From positions 1-62,493 of the forward strand of contig NZ_SJOH01000022.1 of assembly GCF_004331285.1 (NCBI RefSeq): a stretch of DNA of 62,493 bases, given 5' to 3'. A program made the translations under genes and the position numbers. The notes under the pieces are model-generated. The model was not told the DNA's origin, ran no database searches, and was given only the letters and a program-made list of their open reading frames with translations. Below, in pieces: positions 18,341 to 26,553 of this stretch. Positions within the stretch are counted from its first letter, which is position 1. Every line of letters starts with the position of its first letter. This DNA comes from Acinetobacter sp. ANC 3781 (lineage in GTDB: Bacteria > Pseudomonadota > Gammaproteobacteria > Pseudomonadales > Moraxellaceae).

Positions 18341-19693
18341 ATGAATAGTTCTATCAATGATCAGGCTGCCGCGGTCAGTAAAAAATCAAATGTATATGCA
18401 TGGTATGTAGTACTGCTCTGTATGCTGGCTTATATCTTTTCATTTATAGACCGTCAAATTTTGGCCTTGATGATTGAGCCGATTAAAGCCGATTTAAATT
18501 TATCAGATACCCAATTCAGCTTATTGCATGGTTTAGCATTTTCATTATTTTATGCATTTATGGGATTGCCTTTAGCTTATCTGGCAGACCGTTTTTCACG
18601 TCCTAAAATTATCGCTGTTGGAATTGTATTTTGGAGCATTGCTACTGCAATTTGCGGGTTAAGTAAGAGCTTCATTCAACTTTTCTTCAGTCGGATGGGT
18701 GTAGGGGTGGGAGAAGCAGCATTATCACCAGCCGCCTATTCGATGTTCAGTGATATGTTCAGCAAGGATAAACTAGGACGTGCTGTCGCTGTTTATTCCA
18801 GCGGATCATTCGTTGGCGGGGGGATTGCCTTTTTGGTCGGCGGCTATGTGATTGGCTTATTGAAAAATATGAGCTTGATCGAAGTACCACTTTTAGGTGC
18901 AATCAAAGCCTGGCAAATGGCATTTATTCTTGTGGGTTTGCCAGGGGTTTTCATTGGCTTGCTGTTCATTTTAACGGTGCGGGATCCGCAACGTAGAGGT
19001 CAGCGTTTAAATGCGCAAGGCCAAGTTGAAAAAACCAGCATGAAAAAAGCGTTTAAATTTATTAAAAAACATCGCACTACTTTTGGCTGTCATTATTTTG
19101 GTTTTACCTTCTATGCCATGGCGCTGTACTGTCTCATCAGTTGGACACCCGCATTTTATATGCGCAAATATGGGTTAACTCCAACAGAAGCTGGCTATAT
19201 GCTAGGCACGGTCATGCTGGTGGCAAATACCTTGGGCGTATTTTGTGCAGGTTGGTTAAATGACTGGTTTATTCAAAAAGGTCGAAAAGATTCGCCAATG
19301 ATCACCGGTGTTATCGGCATTGTAGGTTTGATTATCCCGATGATTGCCTTTACCCAAGTGTCTGAACTTTGGCTGTCTGTGACGTTATTGGTTCCAGCGA
19401 TGTTCTTTGCATCTTTTCCAATGCCAGTTTCCACCACAGCAATGCAAATGCTGGCACCTAACCAGCTGCGTGCGCAGATTTCGGCGGTATTTCTACTGAT
19501 CAGTAATTTAGTGGCTGTCGGAATCGGTACGACTTTGGTGGCATTAATTACAGATAAAATCTTTGGAAACCCGTTGATGGTGGGTATGTCATTGTCGATT
19601 GTTGGTGCTTGCGCATGTGTATTGGCCTTTATTTTATTGAAAAAAGGCTGTAAAGCCTTTAGTGCAAGTATGCAGCAGGAACACCCTGTTTAA
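18341..19693 (+). CDS. MFS transporter, probable importer of the aromatic substrate
   Basis: The 450-residue protein has about 12 hydrophobic segments and clear Major Facilitator motifs: SFIDRQILALMIEPIKADLNLSD at TM1, LADRFSRPK between TM2 and TM3, and FSRMGVGVGEAALSPAAYSM around TM4. These fit the spinster-like/anion-cation symporter branch often found in aromatic-acid gene clusters. The start follows AAGGA. Its promoter carries the composite motif shared with the acylase and the porin, so a common substrate is likely. Indole-3-acetate or a related acid is an inference from the iac operon downstream. Confidence 0.8.
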   Translation: MNSSINDQAAAVSKKSNVYAWYVVLLCMLAYIFSFIDRQILALMIEPIKADLNLSDTQFSLLHGLAFSLFYAFMGLPLAYLADRFSRPKIIAVGIVFWSIATAICGLSKSFIQLFFSRMGVGVGEAALSPAAYSMFSDMFSKDKLGRAVAVYSSGSFVGGGIAFLVGGYVIGLLKNMSLIEVPLLGAIKAWQMAFILVGLPGVFIGLLFILTVRDPQRRGQRLNAQGQVEKTSMKKAFKFIKKHRTTFGCHYFGFTFYAMALYCLISWTPAFYMRKYGLTPTEAGYMLGTVMLVANTLGVFCAGWLNDWFIQKGRKDSPMITGVIGIVGLIIPMIAFTQVSELWLSVTLLVPAMFFASFPMPVSTTAMQMLAPNQLRAQISAVFLLISNLVAVGIGTTLVALITDKIFGNPLMVGMSLSIVGACACVLAFILLKKGCKAFSASMQQEHPV

Positions 19694-19719
19694 GCCTAAC
19701 CCTCAGAAGTTAAGAGTCA

Positions 19720-19753
19720 GGCAAGAGCTGATTAGGTCTAATGAGCTCTTGCC
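19720..19753 (+). terminator. Hairpin between MFS gene and AraC gene
   Basis: GGCAAGAGCT and AGCTCTTGCC form a perfect 10-bp stem with a 14-base loop, followed by gtcatttt. It is probably the end of the MFS transcript. Its loop contains the first possible ATG of the AraC gene (19741), which favours a later start at 19795. Confidence 0.5.
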
Positions 19754-20784
19754 GTCATTTTAATTATGAAGAATGGAATCAATGGAGTGCAGAGATGAAT
19801 CAGCGTTTAAATTTGAGCCATTTGCATTATCTGGATGAGTTTTTACTATTTAATTCAAATGACTATCACATCATTAAGGATAAAATCAGTCATTATTTGT
19901 GCCCGCATCAATTTGATGTAGATGCTGCTTCGAGTTTGAATACCCGCCTAAATGGATTTAGCTTTGGAAATTCGGCTTTATATGATTTGAAATACAGCGC
20001 GGCTGTGGCAATCACAATAGATGAAACATCTCCTCATTATTTGTTTCGCATCAATCTTGAAGGACAATGTCAAGTTGAACATGCACAAAATCAGGTGCTG
20101 CAATCATATGGCATTATGACGGTGACACATCCGCATACCCAAAACCGCATCATGACCAATCATCGCTGTCGCAATATTATTCTCAAACTGACACAGCAGG
20201 ATGTGGACACCCAGCTGTGTAAAATGTTGGGCTATACCAGTGCAGAATCCTTAGTATTTGATAGCGGGGTATCATGCACAACAGAAGCGCTGAACTCAAT
20301 TGTTGAAACACTGAATTACCTATGTTACGCCTATTATAATATTCAAAACTGGAGCTTTATTTCAGCCAGTTTTACCCAGTATTTGATTGAATTAATTTTA
20401 CTGAAAGTTCCCAATAATTACAGTCTTCAACTCAATGAACGCAGACGGGAAGTCATGCCCAGCTATATGCGAAAAGCACAGCAATATATACAGCAACATC
20501 TTCAATCGCAGATTTCACTTGCTGAACTGAGTATTTTTTGCGGAGTTAGCAGCCGAACTTTGCAAAAAAGCTTTAATCAGTACTGTCAACAAACACCGCT
20601 TGAATATATTCAAGATCAGCGTATGCAAGGGGTGCATCAAGCCTTATTGAACAGCCAATCCAGCGATACAGTGACGAATATTCTTTTTCAAAACGGCATT
20701 CAAAGTTTGGGGCATTTTTCCAGTCGGTATAAAAAACGTTATGGTTGCCTGCCTTCCCAAACCTTGAAAATGAAAGTGGCTTAA
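19741..20784 (+). CDS. AraC-family transcriptional regulator
   Basis: The protein has up to 347 residues. The N-terminal 220 residues form a sensor region of the AraC-binding type seen in aromatic and amide catabolic activators (YLFRINLEGQCQVEH). The C-terminal 100 residues carry two helix-turn-helix motifs: ISLAELSIFCGVSSRTLQKSF, then FQNGIQSLGHFSSRYKKRYG. The start may be 19795, which has GGAG seven bases upstream and lies outside the hairpin at 19720-19753; the 19741 ATG sits in that loop. It precedes the opine-dehydrogenase-like gene by 100 bases and is a candidate activator of this or the neighbouring operon. Confidence 0.85.
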   Translation: MSSCRHFNYEEWNQWSAEMNQRLNLSHLHYLDEFLLFNSNDYHIIKDKISHYLCPHQFDVDAASSLNTRLNGFSFGNSALYDLKYSAAVAITIDETSPHYLFRINLEGQCQVEHAQNQVLQSYGIMTVTHPHTQNRIMTNHRCRNIILKLTQQDVDTQLCKMLGYTSAESLVFDSGVSCTTEALNSIVETLNYLCYAYYNIQNWSFISASFTQYLIELILLKVPNNYSLQLNERRREVMPSYMRKAQQYIQQHLQSQISLAELSIFCGVSSRTLQKSFNQYCQQTPLEYIQDQRMQGVHQALLNSQSSDTVTNILFQNGIQSLGHFSSRYKKRYGCLPSQTLKMKVA

Positions 20785-20885
20785 ATTCTAAAAGTATTCG
20801 TATATCGAACAGCCTATTCGCATACGGAGACGTGAGCTTCATTTTAATCTTCTAAAGTTAACTCAGTTAATCAGGAGGATTCAAA

Positions 20886-21992
20886 ATGAAAATTACAGTA
20901 CTGGGCGGGGGGCATGGATGTTATGCAGCAGCCGTGGAAATGGCAGAAAAGGGCCATGATGTAGTGCTATGGCGCCGAGATGCCGATGCATTAAAAAAAT
21001 TAGCAGAAATGGGTGAACTTTTCATTTTGGATTATCAAGGTGAGCGTTCTGTGAACGTTGGCTGGAATAACAGCCAGATCAATTTACAGGAATCTTTAGA
21101 GCAGGCAATTGCAGGTGCTGAGCTGGTTATTATTCCCTTGCCGGCGACCACGCACCTGAATTTAGCGCAGCAAACGGCACCTTATTTCAAAGATGGGCAA
21201 GTGATTTATTTACCGCCAGGCACTTTTGGCAGCTTGGTCTTTGCTCAAGCAATGAAAGAAGCAGGCAATCATGCACAGGTCGCCTTCGCTGAAACCGGCA
21301 CATTGCCTTATTTAGTGCGCAAACATGGGTTAAACCGTATTGTAGTGAGCGGGTATGCGACCCGCTTACCTACCGGTGTTTTCCCTAGCAATTTATCTGA
21401 ACATGCATTTCAGATCTTACAGCAAGCCTATCCGAGTGTAGAGCCGATAGAGGACAGTTTAAGCGGGGCACTGATGAATGCAGGTCCCATTATTCATCCC
21501 CCGTTAATTATGATGAATGCCGGCCCGCTAGAACATTTCGATACATGGGATATTCACAATGAAGGCACCCAGCCATCCATTCGCCGTGTCACGTCTCAAC
21601 TGGACGCAGAACGGATGCAACTGCGTGAAGCCTTGGGTTACGCTGCACCACATTTTCCGCTGGCTGATCATTATAATAAAGCAGATGAAGGCGATGAGTG
21701 GATGTATGGCCGAGGTGCTCATGGCAAACTCACCGATAGCGGTGACTGGCGCGAAGAGATTGATTTGCAGTCACATCGCTATATGCTTGAAGATACCCGT
21801 TTAGGTTTATCCTTAATTGTTTCTGCGGGCCGTTGGGCTGGTGTCAAAACCCCTGTGGCTGAAGGTTTGCTGAGTATTGCCTCTGCTGTTGCAGGTAAAG
21901 ATTTATATGCTGAAGGTCGGACATTTGAAAGTTTAGGTTTGGCGGACAAGTCAAAACATGAATTACAAATGATCTTGCAGCAGGGGGTCTAA
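20886..21992 (+). CDS. Octopine/nopaline-dehydrogenase-family NAD(P) oxidoreductase
   Basis: An AGGAGG site sits at optimal spacing. The N-terminal Rossmann motif GGGHGCYAAA is followed by a 6-phosphogluconate-like domain and an octopine-dehydrogenase C-terminal domain (GPIIHPPLIMMNAG, HYNKADEGDEWMYGRG, EDTRLGLSLIVSAG). The family catalyses reversible condensation of an amino acid with a 2-oxo acid. The direction and substrate here are unknown. Two bases separate it from a 3-hydroxyacyl-CoA-dehydrogenase-like gene, so the two are coupled. In this setting it might oxidise a conjugate or hydroxy-acid side product, but nothing in the sequence fixes that. Confidence 0.75.
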   Translation: MKITVLGGGHGCYAAAVEMAEKGHDVVLWRRDADALKKLAEMGELFILDYQGERSVNVGWNNSQINLQESLEQAIAGAELVIIPLPATTHLNLAQQTAPYFKDGQVIYLPPGTFGSLVFAQAMKEAGNHAQVAFAETGTLPYLVRKHGLNRIVVSGYATRLPTGVFPSNLSEHAFQILQQAYPSVEPIEDSLSGALMNAGPIIHPPLIMMNAGPLEHFDTWDIHNEGTQPSIRRVTSQLDAERMQLREALGYAAPHFPLADHYNKADEGDEWMYGRGAHGKLTDSGDWREEIDLQSHRYMLEDTRLGLSLIVSAGRWAGVKTPVAEGLLSIASAVAGKDLYAEGRTFESLGLADKSKHELQMILQQGV

Positions 21993-21993
21993 G

Positions 21994-22989
21994 ATGCCCA
22001 AAATTCAGCACACTGCGGTGGTAGGGGCCGGACGAATGGGTAAAGCGATTGCGATTGCTTTTGCCTATGCTGGACTGCAAGTCAAACTGATTGATGCTAA
22101 AGAGCGTTCAATTGATGATTTTGTACAATATCAGCGGCAAATAGAGCAGGATATTGCGCAAGAACTGATGCTGTTAAGCCAAATTCAATTCATACAACCC
22201 GAGCAAACTTCAGCGATTCAAGCCAATATACAGGTCATCGAAAGATCTGCTTCCATTCAATATTTAAAACAATGTGATTTGGTTTTGGAAGGTGTGCCTG
22301 AGAAACTACCGGTGAAGCAGGATATTTTTGCTTGGCTGGATCAACATATTGCACCAGACTGTATAGTTGCTTCAACGACCTCAACCTTTTTAGTGACAGA
22401 GATCGCCAAGATGCTGTCCTCTCCTGAACGTGTAATCAATGCACATTGGCTCAATCCGGCTTATTTAATTCCATTGGTTGAATTAAGCCGATCAGAGCAA
22501 ACCTCAGATCAAACAGTACTGGCGCTTAAATCTTTTTTAACCTCGATTGGCAAAGTAGCGGTGGTATGCAATGCCAAAGCGGGCTATATCGTACCCAGAA
22601 TTCAAGCTTTGGCAATGAATGAAGCTGCACGAATGGTAGAAGAAGGGGTTGCATCTGCAGAGGATATTGATATTGCCATTCGCACCGGTTTTGGGCTGCG
22701 GTTCTCGGTCTTGGGTCTGCTTGAGTTTATTGACTGGGGCGGTGGTGATATTCTGTATTATGCGTCGCAGTATTTGGAGCGGGAGTTGGGCGAAAGGTAC
22801 AGTACAGCAGAGATTGTTGTAGAAAATATGCGCAATGGCCGAAATGGCTTAAGAGAGCAGCAAGGTTTCTATCAATATGAAGGGGTAGATATTTCGGCCT
22901 ATAAACAACAAGTGCTGCAAACTTTTTTGAACAGAATAGAAGCATCTGGTTTAAAGCCTAAATTTAATATTATTTCTTCTACAATGTAA
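21994..22989 (+). CDS. 3-hydroxyacyl-CoA dehydrogenase-like oxidoreductase, 331 aa
   Basis: The Rossmann motif GAGRMG (residues 11-16) starts an NAD-binding domain. The catalytic-site region NAHWLNPAYLIPLVE places a His in the position used by 3-hydroxyacyl-CoA dehydrogenases. The C-terminal helical domain begins near KAGYIVPRIQALAMNEAARMVEEGVAS. The length fits the short stand-alone forms (3-hydroxybutyryl-CoA, lambda-crystallin or carnitine dehydrogenase-like) rather than multifunctional FadB. It is coupled to the gene upstream and likely works on the same or the next intermediate; the substrate is not identifiable. Confidence 0.75.
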   Translation: MPKIQHTAVVGAGRMGKAIAIAFAYAGLQVKLIDAKERSIDDFVQYQRQIEQDIAQELMLLSQIQFIQPEQTSAIQANIQVIERSASIQYLKQCDLVLEGVPEKLPVKQDIFAWLDQHIAPDCIVASTTSTFLVTEIAKMLSSPERVINAHWLNPAYLIPLVELSRSEQTSDQTVLALKSFLTSIGKVAVVCNAKAGYIVPRIQALAMNEAARMVEEGVASAEDIDIAIRTGFGLRFSVLGLLEFIDWGGGDILYYASQYLERELGERYSTAEIVVENMRNGRNGLREQQGFYQYEGVDISAYKQQVLQTFLNRIEASGLKPKFNIISSTM

Positions 22990-23004
22990 AATATATGCAG
23001 CAAC

Positions 23005-23028
23005 AAGCCCATTCTAATGGATGGGCTT
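23005..23028. terminator. Terminator between convergent genes
   Basis: AAGCCCAT and ATGGGCTT form a perfect 8-bp stem with an 8-base loop, followed by tgggtttaatt. It sits between the end of the dehydrogenase gene and the end of the oppositely oriented MarR gene, so it may serve both. Confidence 0.6.
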
Positions 23029-23054
23029 TGGGTTTAATTACCACTTTTTAGTTT

Positions 23055-23558
23055 TTAGCTAGAGGGCATAAGATCGAATAATTTTTTCATCTGGGCATTC
23101 AACTGAATCAATTCCTCATCATTGAAAGCATTTAAAATCCCTGAAAGAGTGACTTGGCTGATTTGATTAATCTGCTCAACTAATTTCTTCCCTTTGTCTG
23201 TCAGCTTGACCATAGAAATACGCTCGTCGAATTCAGAAGAAAAAACCTGAACAATGTCATCTTCAACCAAGCGATAAATGGCTTTGGTTGCAGTGGTCAA
23301 TTTGAGTGTAGATAAATTGGCAATTTCGGTAATGCTGGCTTGTCCCAATGCATTAGTACTTAAGATAATTTTGCGGCGGGTATTATCTATTCCTAGTTTT
23401 TTTATAGACTTCTCAATCAGCTGCGTATATTTCCCGTTTACTTGGGAGACCCAGAAAAAAGGGTAGCTTTGTAGACTGCTAGGTTCATTGTTAGGCAGAA
23501 AATTTTCTAAATGAGTAAGCATGGCAAAGTGATAACTTTGTGAAAATGGATAGCCCAT
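23055..23558 (-). CDS. iacR: MarR-family regulator, probable IacR
   Basis: A winged-helix core is visible (ALGQASITEIANLSTLKLTTATKAIYRL as recognition region, then the wing and [14 protein letters not shown]). Flanking helices are as in MarR dimers. MarR proteins usually repress a divergent operon and release DNA when an aromatic acid binds. This gene is divergent from the iac operon with its promoter between them, as expected for the indole-acetate regulator IacR. No start has a good ribosome site: ATG at 23558 is chosen, but GTG at 23606 or ATG at 23522 are possible. Confidence 0.75.
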   Translation of the reverse strand: MGYPFSQSYHFAMLTHLENFLPNNEPSSLQSYPFFWVSQVNGKYTQLIEKSIKKLGIDNTRRKIILSTNALGQASITEIANLSTLKLTTATKAIYRLVEDDIVQVFSSEFDERISMVKLTDKGKKLVEQINQISQVTLSGILNAFNDEELIQLNAQMKKLFDLMPSS

Positions 23559-23606
23559 TATACAAAAATTAAAAATATTTTCTTCGTTCTCTGTTATTAA
23601 AAACAC

Positions 23607-23649
23607 TTGACAATTACATGGCTTTTTCAGATATTAGTCTTAGTAATAA
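23607..23649 (+). promoter_or_regulatory. Promoter and likely MarR operator of the iac operon
   Basis: A consensus TTGACA (23607-23612), a 17-base spacer and GATATT (23630-23635) form a good sigma-70 promoter about 35 bases before the first iac gene. An imperfect dyad TATTA-N7-TAATA overlaps and follows the -10 element at about 23633-23649, where a MarR repressor could bind. Confidence 0.55.
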
Positions 23650-23667
23650 AAATACATGGAAAAGTGA

Positions 23668-24780
23668 ATGAATATTGTGGCCAAGGATGTTCATCTAGGA
23701 ACAGGAAAACTCACCGTCATGGTGAAAGACTCTATCGATATTCAAGGTTTTCGAACCGTCGCGGGAAGTAAGGCACTCGAAGAGAGTCCTGCAGCAGAGC
23801 AAAATGCCGTGGTGGTTGAGCGTATTTTGGCTGCTGATTGTCAAATTACCGCAAAAACAAATTTGCATGAATTGGCTTTTGGCATTACTGGCATTAACCG
23901 TGCATTCGGTACGGCACTCAATCCCAAATACCCTGCGCTGATTCCTGGCGGATCATCGAGCGGCTCGGCTGCGGCTATTTCAGCCAAACTGGCCGATTTT
24001 ACTTTAGGAACAGATACCGGTGGCTCAATCCGAATGCCGGCAGCCTGTTGCGGCATTTTCGGTTTAAAACCGACTTTTGGCCGTGTGAGCCGCGAAGGGG
24101 TACATCCTGAAAACAGTTCATTGGATTGCGTTGGTCCGTTCGCCAATTCCGTCAGCATGATTGAAACCGCTATGCAGATTATTGATCCGAGTTTTCATCC
24201 TGCAAAAGTCCTGAAGCAAACCCCTAAGCTTGCGGTGCTAAATGTACAGGCGAGTGATGAAGTGAATGAATGTATTGCTGAATACCTTGCAAAAGCTGGG
24301 TTGATTTTGACCTATGTAGAGGTCGCATCTTTTGAGGATGCATTTCATGCCGGTATGCAAATTATTAATTTCGAAAACTGGCAGGCGTATGGCGCTTTAA
24401 CTGAAACAGGACTTTTGGGTGCCGATGTCAATACGCGTTTGCTGAAAGCCTCAGAAACTACACGCCAACAGGTTGCAGAAGCAGAATGTGTAAAAGAAAG
24501 GTTTACCCGAGAAGTAGATGTTTTACTGAATCAATATGATGCATTGCTGTTGCCGACCCTGCCGCAAATTCCGCCACAAGTTGCGGATGCAGAAAATACA
24601 GCCACATTTTTAAATTTAACAGGGCTGGTCCGTCCATTTAATTTGTCGGGGCATCCGGCAATATCAGTGCCATTAGAGACAAAAGATGGCTTACCTGTTG
24701 GATTGCAGATTGTTGCCAAAAAAAATGCAGATGAACAGCTCTGTGCAATTGCAAAATATGTCGTGAAGGCGGCGCAATAA
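23668..24780 (+). CDS. iacH: Amidase-signature protein, probable IacH
   Basis: At 370 residues it is a short amidase-signature enzyme. The Ser-cisSer-Lys triad is present: Lys20 (MVKDSIDI), Ser96 (GGSSSGSA) and Ser120 (GTDTGGSIRMPA). As the first gene of the operon, next to a MarR gene, it fits IacH of indole-3-acetate degradation, where it is thought to act on a ring-opened or amide intermediate. It is 18 bases from the next gene. The family can hydrolyse many amides, so the name rests on gene order. Confidence 0.8.
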   Translation: MNIVAKDVHLGTGKLTVMVKDSIDIQGFRTVAGSKALEESPAAEQNAVVVERILAADCQITAKTNLHELAFGITGINRAFGTALNPKYPALIPGGSSSGSAAAISAKLADFTLGTDTGGSIRMPAACCGIFGLKPTFGRVSREGVHPENSSLDCVGPFANSVSMIETAMQIIDPSFHPAKVLKQTPKLAVLNVQASDEVNECIAEYLAKAGLILTYVEVASFEDAFHAGMQIINFENWQAYGALTETGLLGADVNTRLLKASETTRQQVAEAECVKERFTREVDVLLNQYDALLLPTLPQIPPQVADAENTATFLNLTGLVRPFNLSGHPAISVPLETKDGLPVGLQIVAKKNADEQLCAIAKYVVKAAQ

Positions 24781-24798
24781 GTTACAAGGAGTTAACGA

Positions 24799-25965
24799 AT
24801 GAATGATTTATCTGCAAAGGATTTTGTCATGGATAATACCGCAGTGGATTTGACGGCTCTATGTCAGGAAATCCGTGAACGCGCATGTACTGGTGAATTT
24901 GATAATCAGGCGTATGTGAGTCAAGACATCATTGAAAAATTAAAAAAACTGGGTGTATATCGGGCATTTGTTCCAAAGCGTTTTGGTGGATCGGAGGTTT
25001 CGCCACGTGAATTTTGCGAGCTGATTGAAAAATTATCGATGGCGGATGGCTCTGTGGGATGGGTGGCCAGCTTTGGCATGAGTCCAGCTTATTTAGGTAG
25101 CTTGCCAGAAGAAACCCTGAAAGAGCTCTATAAAAATTCACCGGACATTGTTTTTGCAGGCGGTATTTTTCCGCCACAACCCGCAGAAATTACCGATGAC
25201 GGGGTTGTTGTAACAGGTCGCTGGAAATTTTCCAGCGGCTGCATGGGTGCAGATGTTGTGGGTGTCGGTATTGCGCCGCAAAAGGGTAATGAAGCGCAAG
25301 GTTTGCCGCGTATGGCAGTAATGCCTGCAAAACAAGTAAAAATTGAAATGACTTGGGATACCGTGGGCTTAAAAGGAACGGGAAGTCATGATTTAGTTGT
25401 TGAAAATGTTTTGGTTGCTAAAGAGTGGACATTTGTACGCGGAGAGCCGTCTAAGCTTCCAGAGCCATTTTTTAAATATCCATCTTTATCACTTGCAACT
25501 CAAGTATTGACGGTGGTGGGAATAGGGGTTGCAGCAGCCGCTTTAGATGAGTTCAAAAAGCTTGCTCCAGGAAAAGCATCAATAACTGGTGGTTCAGAAA
25601 TTGCAAACCGCCCCGTAACTCAATATGAATTTGCGCAAGCTGAAGCAGAGTTTAAAGCGGCGCGTATCTGGTTTTATGAAACGATGGATGCCGTTTGGAG
25701 TGAAGTTGCTGCAGGCCGTACACCGACAGCAGAACAAATCAGTGATATGCGTCTGTCTTGTACGCATGCTGCCCGAGTTGCTGCCCGAGTTGCCCGCAAA
25801 ATGCAAATGCTGGCAGGGATGACAGCTATTTATACCAACAATGTGTTCAGCCGCTTTGTGAACGATACCAATGTGGTGACACAGCATGCCTTTATGGGGG
25901 ATGCCACGTTGCAGAACGCAGGTTTAATCAGCTTTGGCTTAAAACCGGCACCGGGTTATTTATAA
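24799..25965 (+). CDS. iacA: Acyl-CoA-dehydrogenase-fold flavin monooxygenase, probable IacA
   Basis: The start follows AAGGAG. The 388-residue protein has the group-D flavin-monooxygenase (HpaH-C2-like) fold: an N-terminal helical domain, a middle beta domain with VTGRWKFSSGCMGADVVGVG, and a C-terminal helical bundle. It lacks the active-site pattern of true acyl-CoA dehydrogenases. In the iac pathway IacA hydroxylates the indole ring using reduced flavin supplied by a separate reductase, here probably the gene at 30139. Two-component action is inferred from the presence of both partners in one operon. Confidence 0.85.
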   Translation: MNDLSAKDFVMDNTAVDLTALCQEIRERACTGEFDNQAYVSQDIIEKLKKLGVYRAFVPKRFGGSEVSPREFCELIEKLSMADGSVGWVASFGMSPAYLGSLPEETLKELYKNSPDIVFAGGIFPPQPAEITDDGVVVTGRWKFSSGCMGADVVGVGIAPQKGNEAQGLPRMAVMPAKQVKIEMTWDTVGLKGTGSHDLVVENVLVAKEWTFVRGEPSKLPEPFFKYPSLSLATQVLTVVGIGVAAAALDEFKKLAPGKASITGGSEIANRPVTQYEFAQAEAEFKAARIWFYETMDAVWSEVAAGRTPTAEQISDMRLSCTHAARVAARVARKMQMLAGMTAIYTNNVFSRFVNDTNVVTQHAFMGDATLQNAGLISFGLKPAPGYL

Positions 25966-25995
25966 GCAACTTGACTTCATACGCGAGTATTCAGA

Positions 25996-26523
25996 ATGAA
26001 TGACAAAGTGGATTTGACTGCAATTTTACAGCGTTTAACGCAATTGGAAGCGCAAGTTGCTATTCGGAACTGCATTAACCGCTACATGGAAATTTGTGAT
26101 GCTTTGGATGCTGATACTGACCTGAATGAATTAATGGATTTATTTGATGAAGACAGTATTTGGGAAGGCATAGGCGAAAAATATGCGCAGTCTTTTGGTC
26201 AATTCAGCTCACGGCAGGCGATTCACGACATGTTCAAGGGGTATACCCAAAAAGAATCGCATTTCGTGATGAATGCACATTTTGTCAATTCAGAACAGAT
26301 TTATGTTGAAGATACACATGCAAAAGCGACGTGGTTAATGTTGCAAACCTCAACATTTAGAGATGGTCGTAGCCATTTAAATACAGCCAAACTCACGGTG
26401 ACATTTAAGCAACAACAGAGCGGACACTGGAAAATCAAGCATTTTCAAACAGAAAACATTTTTAGCCGTCCAGTCTCTCATTGGAACAGTACAGCAGAAT
26501 TGCCAGTCCCGTCTCAGACATAA
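25996..26523 (+). CDS. iacI: SnoaL-like protein, probable IacI
   Basis: The 175-residue protein has a SnoaL_4-type opening (LEAQVAIRNCINRYMEICDALD, then LMDLFDEDSIWEG). It continues with the usual VNSEQIYVEDTHAKATWLM strands and a terminal WKIKHFQ. The position between the monooxygenase and the Rieske alpha subunit matches iacI in A. baumannii as I recall it. Other iac clusters have iacB between iacA and iacI; here only 30 bases separate them. No catalytic role is established; a small isomerase, dehydratase or ligand-binding function is typical of the fold. Confidence 0.65.
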   Translation: MNDKVDLTAILQRLTQLEAQVAIRNCINRYMEICDALDADTDLNELMDLFDEDSIWEGIGEKYAQSFGQFSSRQAIHDMFKGYTQKESHFVMNAHFVNSEQIYVEDTHAKATWLMLQTSTFRDGRSHLNTAKLTVTFKQQQSGHWKIKHFQTENIFSRPVSHWNSTAELPVPSQT

Positions 26524-26553
26524 CCCAAGGATAAATTTAAAAGGATAGTTGAC

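Noticed and set aside
24799..25965. Ordinary acyl-CoA dehydrogenase
   Set aside because: It lacks the EGTSDIQ-type catalytic glutamate region seen in the true acyl-CoA dehydrogenase at 57114 and sits with a flavin reductase.
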